Shown: positions 1 through 9,331 of the stretch, piece by piece
How positions within the stretch are numbered: position 1 is the stretch's first letter
Layout of the letters: each line of letters opens with the position of its first letter
Source of the DNA: a virus
DNA: 28,605 nt
IMG/VR virus record: IMGVR_UViG_3300030331_005795
Coordinates: 1-28,605 of that record
Direction: 5' to 3' (one strand)
Translations under genes and position numbers: made by a program
The notes under the pieces: model-generated
The model's input: only the letters and a program-made list of their open reading frames with translations
Databases searched by the model: none
What the model was told of the DNA's origin: nothing

Positions 1-3000
1 AAGTAAAATTGTGGCTCGGGGCAGGACGACCGGCTAAATCTGGACCAAATGCTGAAGGGCGACTGTACATAGTAAACGTTTGCCTAAATAAACCAGGCAT
101 TGAGCCTGATATTGAATCATAAAAATTAGCATATCGTGGATCTTGAGGAACTACAAAATACGATCCACTTTCTATCGGTAGGTATGCTCCTGCATCAGTG
201 TCATATGTTTTACATCCGTCATTTGCCCAAACAGAAATGTCTCCACCGGATGCACCGTCTTCAGATTTTCCAAAACCATCAACCTCATATGTATAAGTCC
301 TTAAACCTTCTGTGGAGCGGTTCATTTTAACTCTCATCATATAAACTTCAGAGCCAGAAAATGAATACGTATCAGTTTTAATATTTGATTTTAAGCTGGT
401 AAACTGTGAATTTTTTAAGAAAAATGATGGCACGGCACCAAAAAAGTTTCTTGCCATTTGCGGGTAAACATCATCTTCCACATTTGCAACATAAGACGCG
501 GTTTTAAATATAGAAAGCCTCATCAATGGTTGCGATTCTAATTCAAAAAAGCTTTTGCCTGCTAAATGTCTTGTTGGCTCTAACATTGTTTCAAACGGTA
601 ATCGCTCATCAAAGAAAGAACCAGTATTAGTTGTTTTTCCGCCCACGGCGCCAGACACATCAAAGCTAGTAGCATATGAGCAGTTTGCAAGCGAGCCTGA
701 TCTTGTAAACCTCTCACCTTCTATGCCAATGGAGCCTGTATTATATGCGTAATATGCAATTTTTCCAGGATTAGTCACTATAGGATAATCAACTGCCATA
801 CCTGATTTTATAGAGTTATAAAGTATTCCAGGTGAAAATAAACTTGCTAAAAGAGGTCTATAAGCACCGTTTTTAACTGAGCCTGTTCCTGGGTCGAACC
901 CGCCACCATTAGATGGGTCGCCGTCTAAGATTGAGGTAGCTAAATCATCTGCGGGTCTTATTGGTACGACGGGGCCGAAGTAATTGAACTGTGCCCCAAA
1001 GTTTTGTTGATAAGAATTTTTAAACTGTTCAATTAAATTAATTGATCTTTGAACAGGATAAAAGCCTTTATAAGGATTAAACCTTATAGCTCCGGTACAC
1101 GAAAGTCTAATTTCTTTGGCATCTAAAAGTGATTCTCGTTTAATTTGTAAAAAGTCTTTTAAGAATTCAGAATTTGAATAAGTAATAAAAAACGATTCAT
1201 CATTAATAGTGGTAGACGCAGTGACATGTGGTATTTCTAATTCTAATTCTTCAAATGGGTTATCTAACTCTGCGTCTCTAATGTACTTTGAAACATTTTC
1301 ACTAATTCTATATTCTGGAATTACAGAAAATCCTTTAGCTACTAATTTTAAATCATGATTAAAATCGCTATAGTTATTAAACCAAGGCTGAGATGGTTTT
1401 AATGTAAATTCTATAGAAGATTGGCTGGTTATAAGATCAAATGTAGGTTTGTAAATGCCAGCATTTGCAGGAGTGTCCCAATTTGCTGCGCCGCCTCCTA
1501 AACCACGGAAAAATATGGTATGTTCCTGATTAAAAGCTCCTGACATTTCAATCGGCAATATATTGCTAGAGCTTTGAAACGGGTAGTGTGAACGAGCGTC
1601 GTTTGGAGAAACCATTGATGTTGGTATTTCACAAACATGTGGTCTTGCATATCTAATGCCTGTGCCTTTTCTATAATAACTAAAGAAAAGTGTTATTATT
1701 TCGCCCACTAAAGAAGATGTTATGGGTAGGAAAAATGAATAATCATTTTGTAGCTGGCCAGGTGCACCTCTTTGTGTTTGTGGCCAAATGGGTGAAATCG
1801 CTTCTCTAGTTGTAAAATTTTCTGGGGCGTCTAATGGCCACGAACTTGCGGAAGCATAATTTCCCATAGCATCGACGGACACCCACATACCAGCTGACTC
1901 AGGTGATGCGTCAGTAGGATAACCTGGATTTTTGAAGCCGAACCCGGCGGGGGCAAGAATACACTCAAGCCTATCAGAACATTCTGGAAATAAAAATTCT
2001 GCTGAAGCAGTTGGAAATCCAGGTAAGGAGGCTGAAGAATAAAAATAACCTAAAGCATTGGCAGTAACTCTTTCTTGTCTGTCATCTCTCCAGTATTTAT
2101 TATCAAATCCAGGCTTGGTATACGAGCTAGATTTAAACTCATTTCTAAGACTTGGGAAAAGTTGTTGTTGTGAGATAATCCAATTGAGCCTATGATTACG
2201 AGAGCGCGCAATTTGTATAATATGTTGTGCTGGGCTATTGATAGTATCAGATATTGGTGCATATACATTATCCATTCTAATATCGTTAAAATATATTTTT
2301 GAATTTTCATGTGTTGCTTTCACGGCATATGTGAATCCTTGATCTGATTCAAAATTAATGATATAAGGTATAGTGCGATTTGATACCGGCTGTAAACTAT
2401 ATGTTGTAAGTGCCCCATCATCACCTTGTTTATCAATAAGAGTAATTGTGTTGTTTCTTCTTTGGGCCCTAAAAATAGCATTGTCACTCTGTCTTAAAGC
2501 AGTAAAGTCATTAAATCCATATTGATTGCCGCGCTTAAACATAAGACTATTAAATACGTACCCTGAGCCATAATCATTTGACTGATAACCAAAGGGGCCT
2601 GACGCATCGGCATGTGTTACGAGCGCTGTGTTTCTATATTGATTCCCAGGTGTAACATCATTAATATTTAATAATGGCACACTTGGTGGAAAGCCAAGCG
2701 TATTAGAAGATTGAGATATTGGCTCATTTATATTTAAATTTAAATGTGTTGTTTGGAATATTCTACTACGAGGTCCTTCGAAAGTTACTGGGGCGGATAT
2801 GTCTTTACCCCAAACGCGCTGACCGGTGCTAGCTATATAACTTCCAAATTCACTTTGGCTTACAAAATTATAAGCATCAACATATTGAGTTCCACTTAAC
2901 CCAATAGCGGATTGTTTAACCAAAAAGTCTTTTGGGGTGTAGCCAACAAAATTGTTATCTGAAACTAATGAAGCTGTTATCCACGCATATTGTTTTGATG

Positions 3001-6000
3001 ATCTTGGAATTTGATGTTGTACATAAAAATTGTCGTATACATTGTCGTCAGTAAAGCCAGAAATATATTCGTAAAGGTATTGTGGTGGTGTGTTTCCTGT
3101 CAAGAAATTAATTGATGATGTGCCAACAGATAAAGTATGATCTGCCGCGTCAGTACAGGTTAAATAAGCAAAATCAATTTTACTATTACCTGGTGCGCTG
3201 CTTAACGCAGGTGCTACATTTGTTAATTGAGCCGTGCTGTCATTTAACTGAGGACGCGAACCACTTAAAGACGTATTATCTTGTTCGTCGTCACCCATTC
3301 TAAACCACAATAAAAGCGAGCCTGTTGCTGGTGCGCTTGAGTGTGTTAAGTTTAGTGGGTGTCCTGCATTGTATAATTGACCAATTTCATCGCTTGATAG
3401 AATTTTTCTATACATAGACACTTCGTCAGCAAATCCAGAAAACTCATATGGCGTTGTTCCTCCGCCAGTATTCAGGTGTCCAAAAAATGATACTGGTTTT
3501 TCAAGATTAATGCCAAAGTTTCTAAAGTTGCTTTTATGCGAACTAGTTGGAAAAAATTCATGGTCAGTTTTAAGACCATTTGATAGGTTTGTTTCTGTGC
3601 CGTCTACCCACAATTTAATAAATGTACCATCAGTTTTTAAATTTCCGTGAGAACCGCTGAAGGTGAACGCAAAATGATGCCATTCGTTGTCTTGTATTAC
3701 AGGTAAGACATTACTACCTTGCAAAAAGCTTTTTGTTTGGTTGGCTCCATCACCATCGGTGTTGCCCAAAACAAAAAGTGCTCTTCTGCCACTGGCGTTA
3801 ATGCTCAATCTCATTATTGCTCTGTCAGTGTCGTTGTTGTATCCAATATCAAAAATACCTTGTTGGCCGTTATCTCCCCGAGGATTGTCAGTGGTGTCAG
3901 GAAATTTCATCCAGCCAGACCAAGTATATGTTACTGCTTTATCAGCACCACCGTATGCTTCAGCCCATTCTGCATCAAACTGTATTTGACTGCGGGCTGA
4001 GACATCACTTGTTGAGTGTCCTAAATACAAAATATTATCATCTGTATTGCCGTGAGCGTCATCAGATTGAAAATAAAGTGATTTTTCATTTACTAATTTA
4101 ACTTGACCTGAGCCCGGTATGTCTCTACTTTCGTAAGCATAATTAATTTTATTACGTATTAAATTATTTCTGTGAACTTTGTGAAACCCGGGTAGCTCAT
4201 CAGTTGTTACACCAGTCTGGTCATCAGGTACGTGTAATGAGTCCCGACCGAAGCGTGCTGTATGTCTTGCTAAATGTGAATATAGACCGTAATCTTTTCC
4301 ATGAATATCAAAAACTTGTATGTTAGTAGTGTCACCACTAATAGCGGGAGTAGATATTGTGCCTGATGGGCCTTGTGATGGCCTTAAAACTGATAAATTG
4401 CGATAATTTAATGAATTATAGACAGAAAACTCTGAAGATCTAAAATCTTGATATCCTTTTGACATTACCTCAATGCCACCAGGATTAGAAAATCTTGATA
4501 TAATAATTGATTTATTTTTTGAACTTGTTAAATATGCAGTTGAATAATCTGACACATTTTGAAAATGATTTCCAGATGTTCTTTTAATATCAAGAAAAGT
4601 TCTAATAGACGTTGATGAGGTAGAATTTAATTGAAATGCTTCTGCAGGAAGGTTTGGTTGATTATCAATAAAATGTCTAGGGTTTTCAAAAGCACCTACT
4701 GCTTGAACATATTCATAAGTATTAGAATAATTGCCAAGAACTTTAGAGCCAGTAATCCTAATATTTTTAATGTTTACTGGCCTCTTCGCAGTCATATCTC
4801 TATAATAAACAGCTTTTTGATGTAATTCATATGGATATGCAGCAGGGCCTCTTAAGTGTGTATTAGGATTAGGATAATCAGGACCAACAACACCTATTGC
4901 TCCTGATAAAATAGTGTCAGTGCATGTGCCCAATAATATTCTCCAGGCTTCAGGTCTAGAAATTTGATTGTCATTGCCTGTATTTAAATCAATGTGTCGC
5001 GACTGGTGACCACCAACGTTGTGTTCTGTGAAGATGCCCTGCATTGGTTTTTCTAAATCTGGACCATATACATCGTTATGTAAATTAGTAATTTGTATAT
5101 TAGCGCCTGTCAACCTATTAATAAGTTCTGCTTGATGTCCAGATTTTACAGTGGTTTCATATATGCTAAACGGAAATGCAGTTGCCGAATCTAATATACT
5201 TTCACTTGAACCCTCATCATAAGATTTTCCACTAAAAACTTTTAAATGTCTTTCAATTTTGTTAAGACCTGGCTTTGGATCGTTATTGGTTTTGACTTTT
5301 TCCAAATCAGTCATAAACGCTACCAGCACATTAAGTGGCACATACCCACCATTAGCAGTATTTACATCACCTGCAGGTCTTAGTGCATTTAAAGCAAAAT
5401 GTATGTTTTTATTTCCTGTGAAGTTTGAGCCGCCTTTAATGTTGTTTAGCCTTCTAACTTTGTAAAGCTGTGTTTTAATAAACGTGCGAGCCGCATACAA
5501 ATCTGGCTCATAAGTTGCTTCTCCAGTAAATAAAGTTGGAGTTACTCTTCTTAAAAATGGATTGGATATTATAACATTTCTGTATATCTCTCTATGCGCA
5601 TCAATAGTGCTATCGCCAGAAGTAATTTCTATTGCCGATCTCTCAGCACGTTCTCTCCAATACGTTTCTCTTATATTTGTACTACGAGGTGATTGTGGCA
5701 GAGACGAGAACCCTACTGCATATGGATACGCTTTCTCTGTTATACCATACATTGGAGCATCAGGTCCAGGATCTTTGGTTTCTAGCGTTGGGAATGGAGT
5801 CTTATATTTATTTCTTTCTAAAATATGACTCTCAACAACATTGTTTATTTTTTCTAAACCATCAGCAGAAGCGGGCAAAAGCTGTGCAATTATCGAACTT
5901 AGCGCGTCATCAAACCACTTATAATAATCAAAATATTTTTCAACATCTGTGGTTTTGTTTACTTTTTGGTAAAAGGTTGCGCGGAGCTTTTCCATGTCCT

Positions 6001-9000
6001 TGTATCTGGCGCGATAGCGATGAACTGGTTCACCTATTAAATTATTAAAATCAACAACCCCAGCAAAAAATGTAAGCATTTCAGATGAAATTGCATCATA
6101 CATACTTTTTTCAACGTTAAAGAAGTAGCTTGGAACTGTTTGATCAATTCCTATAACTTGATCGTCAGAGGACAAAATATTTATCATGTCGCCACTTACA
6201 ACTTGTTCAGGCTCAATTGCTTTAAAAGAATTGATCTTTATTTGTTTTATTACATCAGTGCTTGATGTTGCAAAATTCTCAGCATATCCGCTATGTTGAT
6301 GCCCTGCAACGTTACCAATCCAACCATAGTTATCTCTAATAAGCGCTGAACCTGAGCTAGCGTCTTGTACAAAAAAGTTTCCGCTTCCGTCAGATGATGT
6401 AACATTATTAAATGTCCAATCTAGTACAAGAGATTGAAAATTAGTAATGTCAACATTAGTAGATTCTGTTTGATTAGCTATTAAATATTGTTGTAAATCT
6501 TCAACACCTGAATTCTCTGAGCCTAAATTATGCGAACCTAACGAATCATTATTTATGCTTTTGGCCCAAGCTCGGCAGTTTAACATTTCAACATCAGTGC
6601 CTACAAGGAGAGCGCCTGTAAGATTGGTCCGTTTTGCACCAACATATACGCGTTTAGGGCTTCGTAGAAAGTTTGAACCAGAAATTGTTGAGAATGTACC
6701 TGTTACTTCAAAAGAATTTTTTGTAGTACCAAGAACATCATTTACACCCCTAAAGATAACTTTATACTCTAAGGAATCAGCTGCTTTTGCGTGTCTACTA
6801 TCTTGCCAATTAGGCTCAACTCGAACAGAGATGTTCCATTTTGTATTGTCATAAACATTAAGAAAGACGCTACTTGTTAAGGTTGGGATTGGATGCGGTT
6901 CATATGAAGACGTTAATTGAAAATAAACGTTTTTAGAATTTGCTTTGGCTCTAACTGCAGAAACTTGAAAGTTTGCTATGTCACCGCCAGCCATAGTAAG
7001 TGGCTTGTAATTTACAGATTTGGATAAGAATGTTGTATCTGTACCATCTTGCGACGGCACAGAAGCAGTGTGTACTGCATGTACTCCAAATAGTGAAATT
7101 TCAGTGCCACTTCTGTTTATGCTAGAATAGCGTGTAAAATAATTTGGGAATATTACATCAGTTTCAAGTGTAAACCCAAGTTGTTTTTCTGGTGATATAC
7201 TGCTTGGTAGTGAACCTGATATAAAACCAGATGTTTCAGTATTGTCATCATTTTTTCTTTGATAAATAACGCCATTTAAATTGTTTATATTATTAAAATT
7301 AATACCTTTTTTATCAACAACAACTTGTGATAAATTATTTGACATTTCATATGTCGCATTAACATTATATTTTTTTAATTTTACTAACTCGTCATCAAGA
7401 TAAAAGCACCTCATAACATTTTTAATGCTTTTTTCGGTCCCTTTTGACTTAAAAATAGCTGTTAAATTGTTATACAAATTGTGATAAATTAAATTTTTAG
7501 TATCTTGGAGGCTGCCTTCAAAAGCAAATTCTTCGTTTTTATTGTAAAGTCTTTCAAGGATTGTTTCGTCAATAAATAAATCTGGTACATATAACCCAAG
7601 AGACGTTGGCAGATGTGAGGCAAACGATATAGGTCTTGCAGAAGAAGTTGTATACGTTGCATGTTTGAATTTTGGTATTTCATTTGATAAGAAATACATT
7701 TTATCAAAATATGATCCAACAATGTGTGAAATAATTTGCAAGTTTTTATTACCAACATCATCGTGCTCATCTACAATCCATGATGGTGCATAATTTAAAA
7801 ATGCTCCATTATTGTTTCCATCATAAGCACTACCGGAATTAAGAAGTGTGGTACGCAATCTTTCATAATCTGGATGTGTGCTATAAATAACTGGTTCACG
7901 GTATTCACTTTCAACAGCAGAAGATGAAATAAAAGCTGACCCAGTGTTTCTTGAGTTTGAGCCAAACCCAGTCCAAACTCCATTCGTGAGCCTACCAGAA
8001 TAATCTAAAACAGTGCTATCAATAGTGCTTGTCCCTGTTATGCCCTCATTAAATTTGTAATACACACCAAGGCTTGTGTTTGAAATATCGGTGTTTGTAC
8101 CGCCACCTATGTGGCTTGCATAATTCAATGAAATTTCACGTGCATCTCTAGAATCCTTCCAGAATCTAAATTCATCAACAGAGCCAGAAAGTTTTCCGGC
8201 GCCGGGATCAGAAAAAGGTGTTGACGCTGATACTTCTGTAACAAGTGCCCCTATGCGCCCAATCATCTTAGAAGTGGTGATCTCGCCTAGTTTTTTGTTT
8301 TCATATATGTTAGTGTCATCAATTTTACCATCAACATACAATTTGGCTATTAAATTACTGCCACTGTTGTGGAAGCTAAAGGCATAGTGATGCCAATCGG
8401 TTAAAAACGCTTTTGTTGTTTGTGTACCTATAGATGAAGTCAGTGGATTCACACCTTCTACAGATGGGGTAGCCAATGTAGCAGAACTTGATTGTGCAGT
8501 TATACGGAATGCTGTGTTATTTACACCAGTCGTGTCAAAAAGCTCGATTCGTAAGCGCCCATAATCTGTGGACCCGATTGAACTGCTATTCCATAAATCA
8601 AAAACAACTTGCTTTTCTGTTAAATCTGTATCAAACCCGTCGTGCTTAAGCCAAAATTCAACGGTCACACCAGTATCAAAATTAGATTTTAAATTTGATA
8701 GACGTGTTCCATTGTCATAATCAGACGGCAAGCCTGCATTTAAATAAGGGTTTTCTTCGTGTAAGTTTGCACTTTGATATTTATTATTAAAAGGATTATT
8801 TGTAAGTGTACTCAGAGCAGCAGTGTTTGATGTTGAGTGAGGGCCACCTTTAAAAGTAATATGTTCTAAACTTTGAGGTAATCCATAACCATTGTCAAGA
8901 CTACCATTTAGACTTCCCCACCCATCCGCAGAAAAAATACCGTATCCTGTAAATCTTGGATACAAATTGTCAAAAATATATTTTTCACCCTCAAACAGTT

Positions 9001-9298
9001 TATTATAAAACTCATTTTTTTCAGCTTCAGAACCATCATAAGGGTAGTAATCAATTATTTTGTTAAGAGCACCTTCATAAAATAATTCAGCAGAACCAAA
9101 CCTAACAAAGTTTTTAACATCTGAATAATCAATTTGCGGCACATATGTGACGGCCCTTAACTCAAGAGCCAAAGCATTGCCTAAAGATTCAACATCTTTG
9201 AAAAAATTCTTTTCAACATTGTACTCAGTATAGTTACGAGAACTGGTACGAGAATCGGTGAAAAGACTTCGTAGTCCTGTTCTTTTTCCGTTAGCCAT
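1..9298 (-). CDS. Giant LamG-domain virion protein, C-terminus beyond the left edge
   Basis: The minus strand is open from an ATG at 9298 to the left edge, giving at least 3099 codons with no stop. An AAGGAAAG ribosome site lies about 9 bases before the ATG. Two LamG/concanavalin-like domains are visible. The first spans about residues 200-420 and has the signature WHHYAFSF, a YVDGK strand and a closing YYKFNEG. The second spans about 1790-2000 with EWHHFAFTF, LWVDGT and LWFRMGDDE. Around residues 610-640 a KSKGTEKSI segment recalls tail proteins that dock on the baseplate. The rest is rich in Ser, Gly, Asn and Thr, as in phage fibre proteins. It follows gp25, gp6 and a DNRLRE-like protein, so a distal tail or adsorption role is likely. 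LamG domains usually bind sugars or proteins; the ligand here is unknown. No enzyme motif was recognised. Confidence is high that it is coding, moderate for function. Confidence 0.88.
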   Translation of the reverse strand, partial: MANGKRTGLRSLFTDSRTSSRNYTEYNVEKNFFKDVESLGNALALELRAVTYVPQIDYSDVKNFVRFGSAELFYEGALNKIIDYYPYDGSEAEKNEFYNKLFEGEKYIFDNLYPRFTGYGIFSADGWGSLNGSLDNGYGLPQSLEHITFKGGPHSTSNTAALSTLTNNPFNNKYQSANLHEENPYLNAGLPSDYDNGTRLSNLKSNFDTGVTVEFWLKHDGFDTDLTEKQVVFDLWNSSSIGSTDYGRLRIELFDTTGVNNTAFRITAQSSSATLATPSVEGVNPLTSSIGTQTTKAFLTDWHHYAFSFHNSGSNLIAKLYVDGKIDDTNIYENKKLGEITTSKMIGRIGALVTEVSASTPFSDPGAGKLSGSVDEFRFWKDSRDAREISLNYASHIGGGTNTDISNTSLGVYYKFNEGITGTSTIDSTVLDYSGRLTNGVWTGFGSNSRNTGSAFISSSAVESEYREPVIYSTHPDYERLRTTLLNSGSAYDGNNNGAFLNYAPSWIVDEHDDVGNKNLQIISHIVGSYFDKMYFLSNEIPKFKHATYTTSSARPISFASHLPTSLGLYVPDLFIDETILERLYNKNEEFAFEGSLQDTKNLIYHNLYNNLTAIFKSKGTEKSIKNVMRCFYLDDELVKLKKYNVNATYEMSNNLSQVVVDKKGINFNNINNLNGVIYQRKNDDNTETSGFISGSLPSSISPEKQLGFTLETDVIFPNYFTRYSSINRSGTEISLFGVHAVHTASVPSQDGTDTTFLSKSVNYKPLTMAGGDIANFQVSAVRAKANSKNVYFQLTSSYEPHPIPTLTSSVFLNVYDNTKWNISVRVEPNWQDSRHAKAADSLEYKVIFRGVNDVLGTTKNSFEVTGTFSTISGSNFLRSPKRVYVGAKRTNLTGALLVGTDVEMLNCRAWAKSINNDSLGSHNLGSENSGVEDLQQYLIANQTESTNVDITNFQSLVLDWTFNNVTSSDGSGNFFVQDASSGSALIRDNYGWIGNVAGHQHSGYAENFATSSTDVIKQIKINSFKAIEPEQVVSGDMINILSSDDQVIGIDQTVPSYFFNVEKSMYDAISSEMLTFFAGVVDFNNLIGEPVHRYRARYKDMEKLRATFYQKVNKTTDVEKYFDYYKWFDDALSSIIAQLLPASADGLEKINNVVESHILERNKYKTPFPTLETKDPGPDAPMYGITEKAYPYAVGFSSLPQSPRSTNIRETYWRERAERSAIEITSGDSTIDAHREIYRNVIISNPFLRRVTPTLFTGEATYEPDLYAARTFIKTQLYKVRRLNNIKGGSNFTGNKNIHFALNALRPAGDVNTANGGYVPLNVLVAFMTDLEKVKTNNDPKPGLNKIERHLKVFSGKSYDEGSSESILDSATAFPFSIYETTVKSGHQAELINRLTGANIQITNLHNDVYGPDLEKPMQGIFTEHNVGGHQSRHIDLNTGNDNQISRPEAWRILLGTCTDTILSGAIGVVGPDYPNPNTHLRGPAAYPYELHQKAVYYRDMTAKRPVNIKNIRITGSKVLGNYSNTYEYVQAVGAFENPRHFIDNQPNLPAEAFQLNSTSSTSIRTFLDIKRTSGNHFQNVSDYSTAYLTSSKNKSIIISRFSNPGGIEVMSKGYQDFRSSEFSVYNSLNYRNLSVLRPSQGPSGTISTPAISGDTTNIQVFDIHGKDYGLYSHLARHTARFGRDSLHVPDDQTGVTTDELPGFHKVHRNNLIRNKINYAYESRDIPGSGQVKLVNEKSLYFQSDDAHGNTDDNILYLGHSTSDVSARSQIQFDAEWAEAYGGADKAVTYTWSGWMKFPDTTDNPRGDNGQQGIFDIGYNNDTDRAIMRLSINASGRRALFVLGNTDGDGANQTKSFLQGSNVLPVIQDNEWHHFAFTFSGSHGNLKTDGTFIKLWVDGTETNLSNGLKTDHEFFPTSSHKSNFRNFGINLEKPVSFFGHLNTGGGTTPYEFSGFADEVSMYRKILSSDEIGQLYNAGHPLNLTHSSAPATGSLLLWFRMGDDEQDNTSLSGSRPQLNDSTAQLTNVAPALSSAPGNSKIDFAYLTCTDAADHTLSVGTSSINFLTGNTPPQYLYEYISGFTDDNVYDNFYVQHQIPRSSKQYAWITASLVSDNNFVGYTPKDFLVKQSAIGLSGTQYVDAYNFVSQSEFGSYIASTGQRVWGKDISAPVTFEGPRSRIFQTTHLNLNINEPISQSSNTLGFPPSVPLLNINDVTPGNQYRNTALVTHADASGPFGYQSNDYGSGYVFNSLMFKRGNQYGFNDFTALRQSDNAIFRAQRRNNTITLIDKQGDDGALTTYSLQPVSNRTIPYIINFESDQGFTYAVKATHENSKIYFNDIRMDNVYAPISDTINSPAQHIIQIARSRNHRLNWIISQQQLFPSLRNEFKSSSYTKPGFDNKYWRDDRQERVTANALGYFYSSASLPGFPTASAEFLFPECSDRLECILAPAGFGFKNPGYPTDASPESAGMWVSVDAMGNYASASSWPLDAPENFTTREAISPIWPQTQRGAPGQLQNDYSFFLPITSSLVGEIITLFFSYYRKGTGIRYARPHVCEIPTSMVSPNDARSHYPFQSSSNILPIEMSGAFNQEHTIFFRGLGGGAANWDTPANAGIYKPTFDLITSQSSIEFTLKPSQPWFNNYSDFNHDLKLVAKGFSVIPEYRISENVSKYIRDAELDNPFEELELEIPHVTASTTINDESFFITYSNSEFLKDFLQIKRESLLDAKEIRLSCTGAIRFNPYKGFYPVQRSINLIEQFKNSYQQNFGAQFNYFGPVVPIRPADDLATSILDGDPSNGGGFDPGTGSVKNGAYRPLLASLFSPGILYNSIKSGMAVDYPIVTNPGKIAYYAYNTGSIGIEGERFTRSGSLANCSYATSFDVSGAVGGKTTNTGSFFDERLPFETMLEPTRHLAGKSFFELESQPLMRLSIFKTASYVANVEDDVYPQMARNFFGAVPSFFLKNSQFTSLKSNIKTDTYSFSGSEVYMMRVKMNRSTEGLRTYTYEVDGFGKSEDGASGGDISVWANDGCKTYDTDAGAYLPIESGSYFVVPQDPRYANFYDSISGSMPGLFRQTFTMYSRPSAFGPDLAGRPAPSHNFT

Positions 9299-9331
9299 TT
9301 ATTTTTTCTTTCCTTGCCTGTCCTAGTATAA

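Noticed and set aside
5632-6048. A 138-codon plus-strand frame, and others at 3687-4101
   Set aside because: They are antisense to the giant LamG gene, whose frame stays open and carries clear domains.
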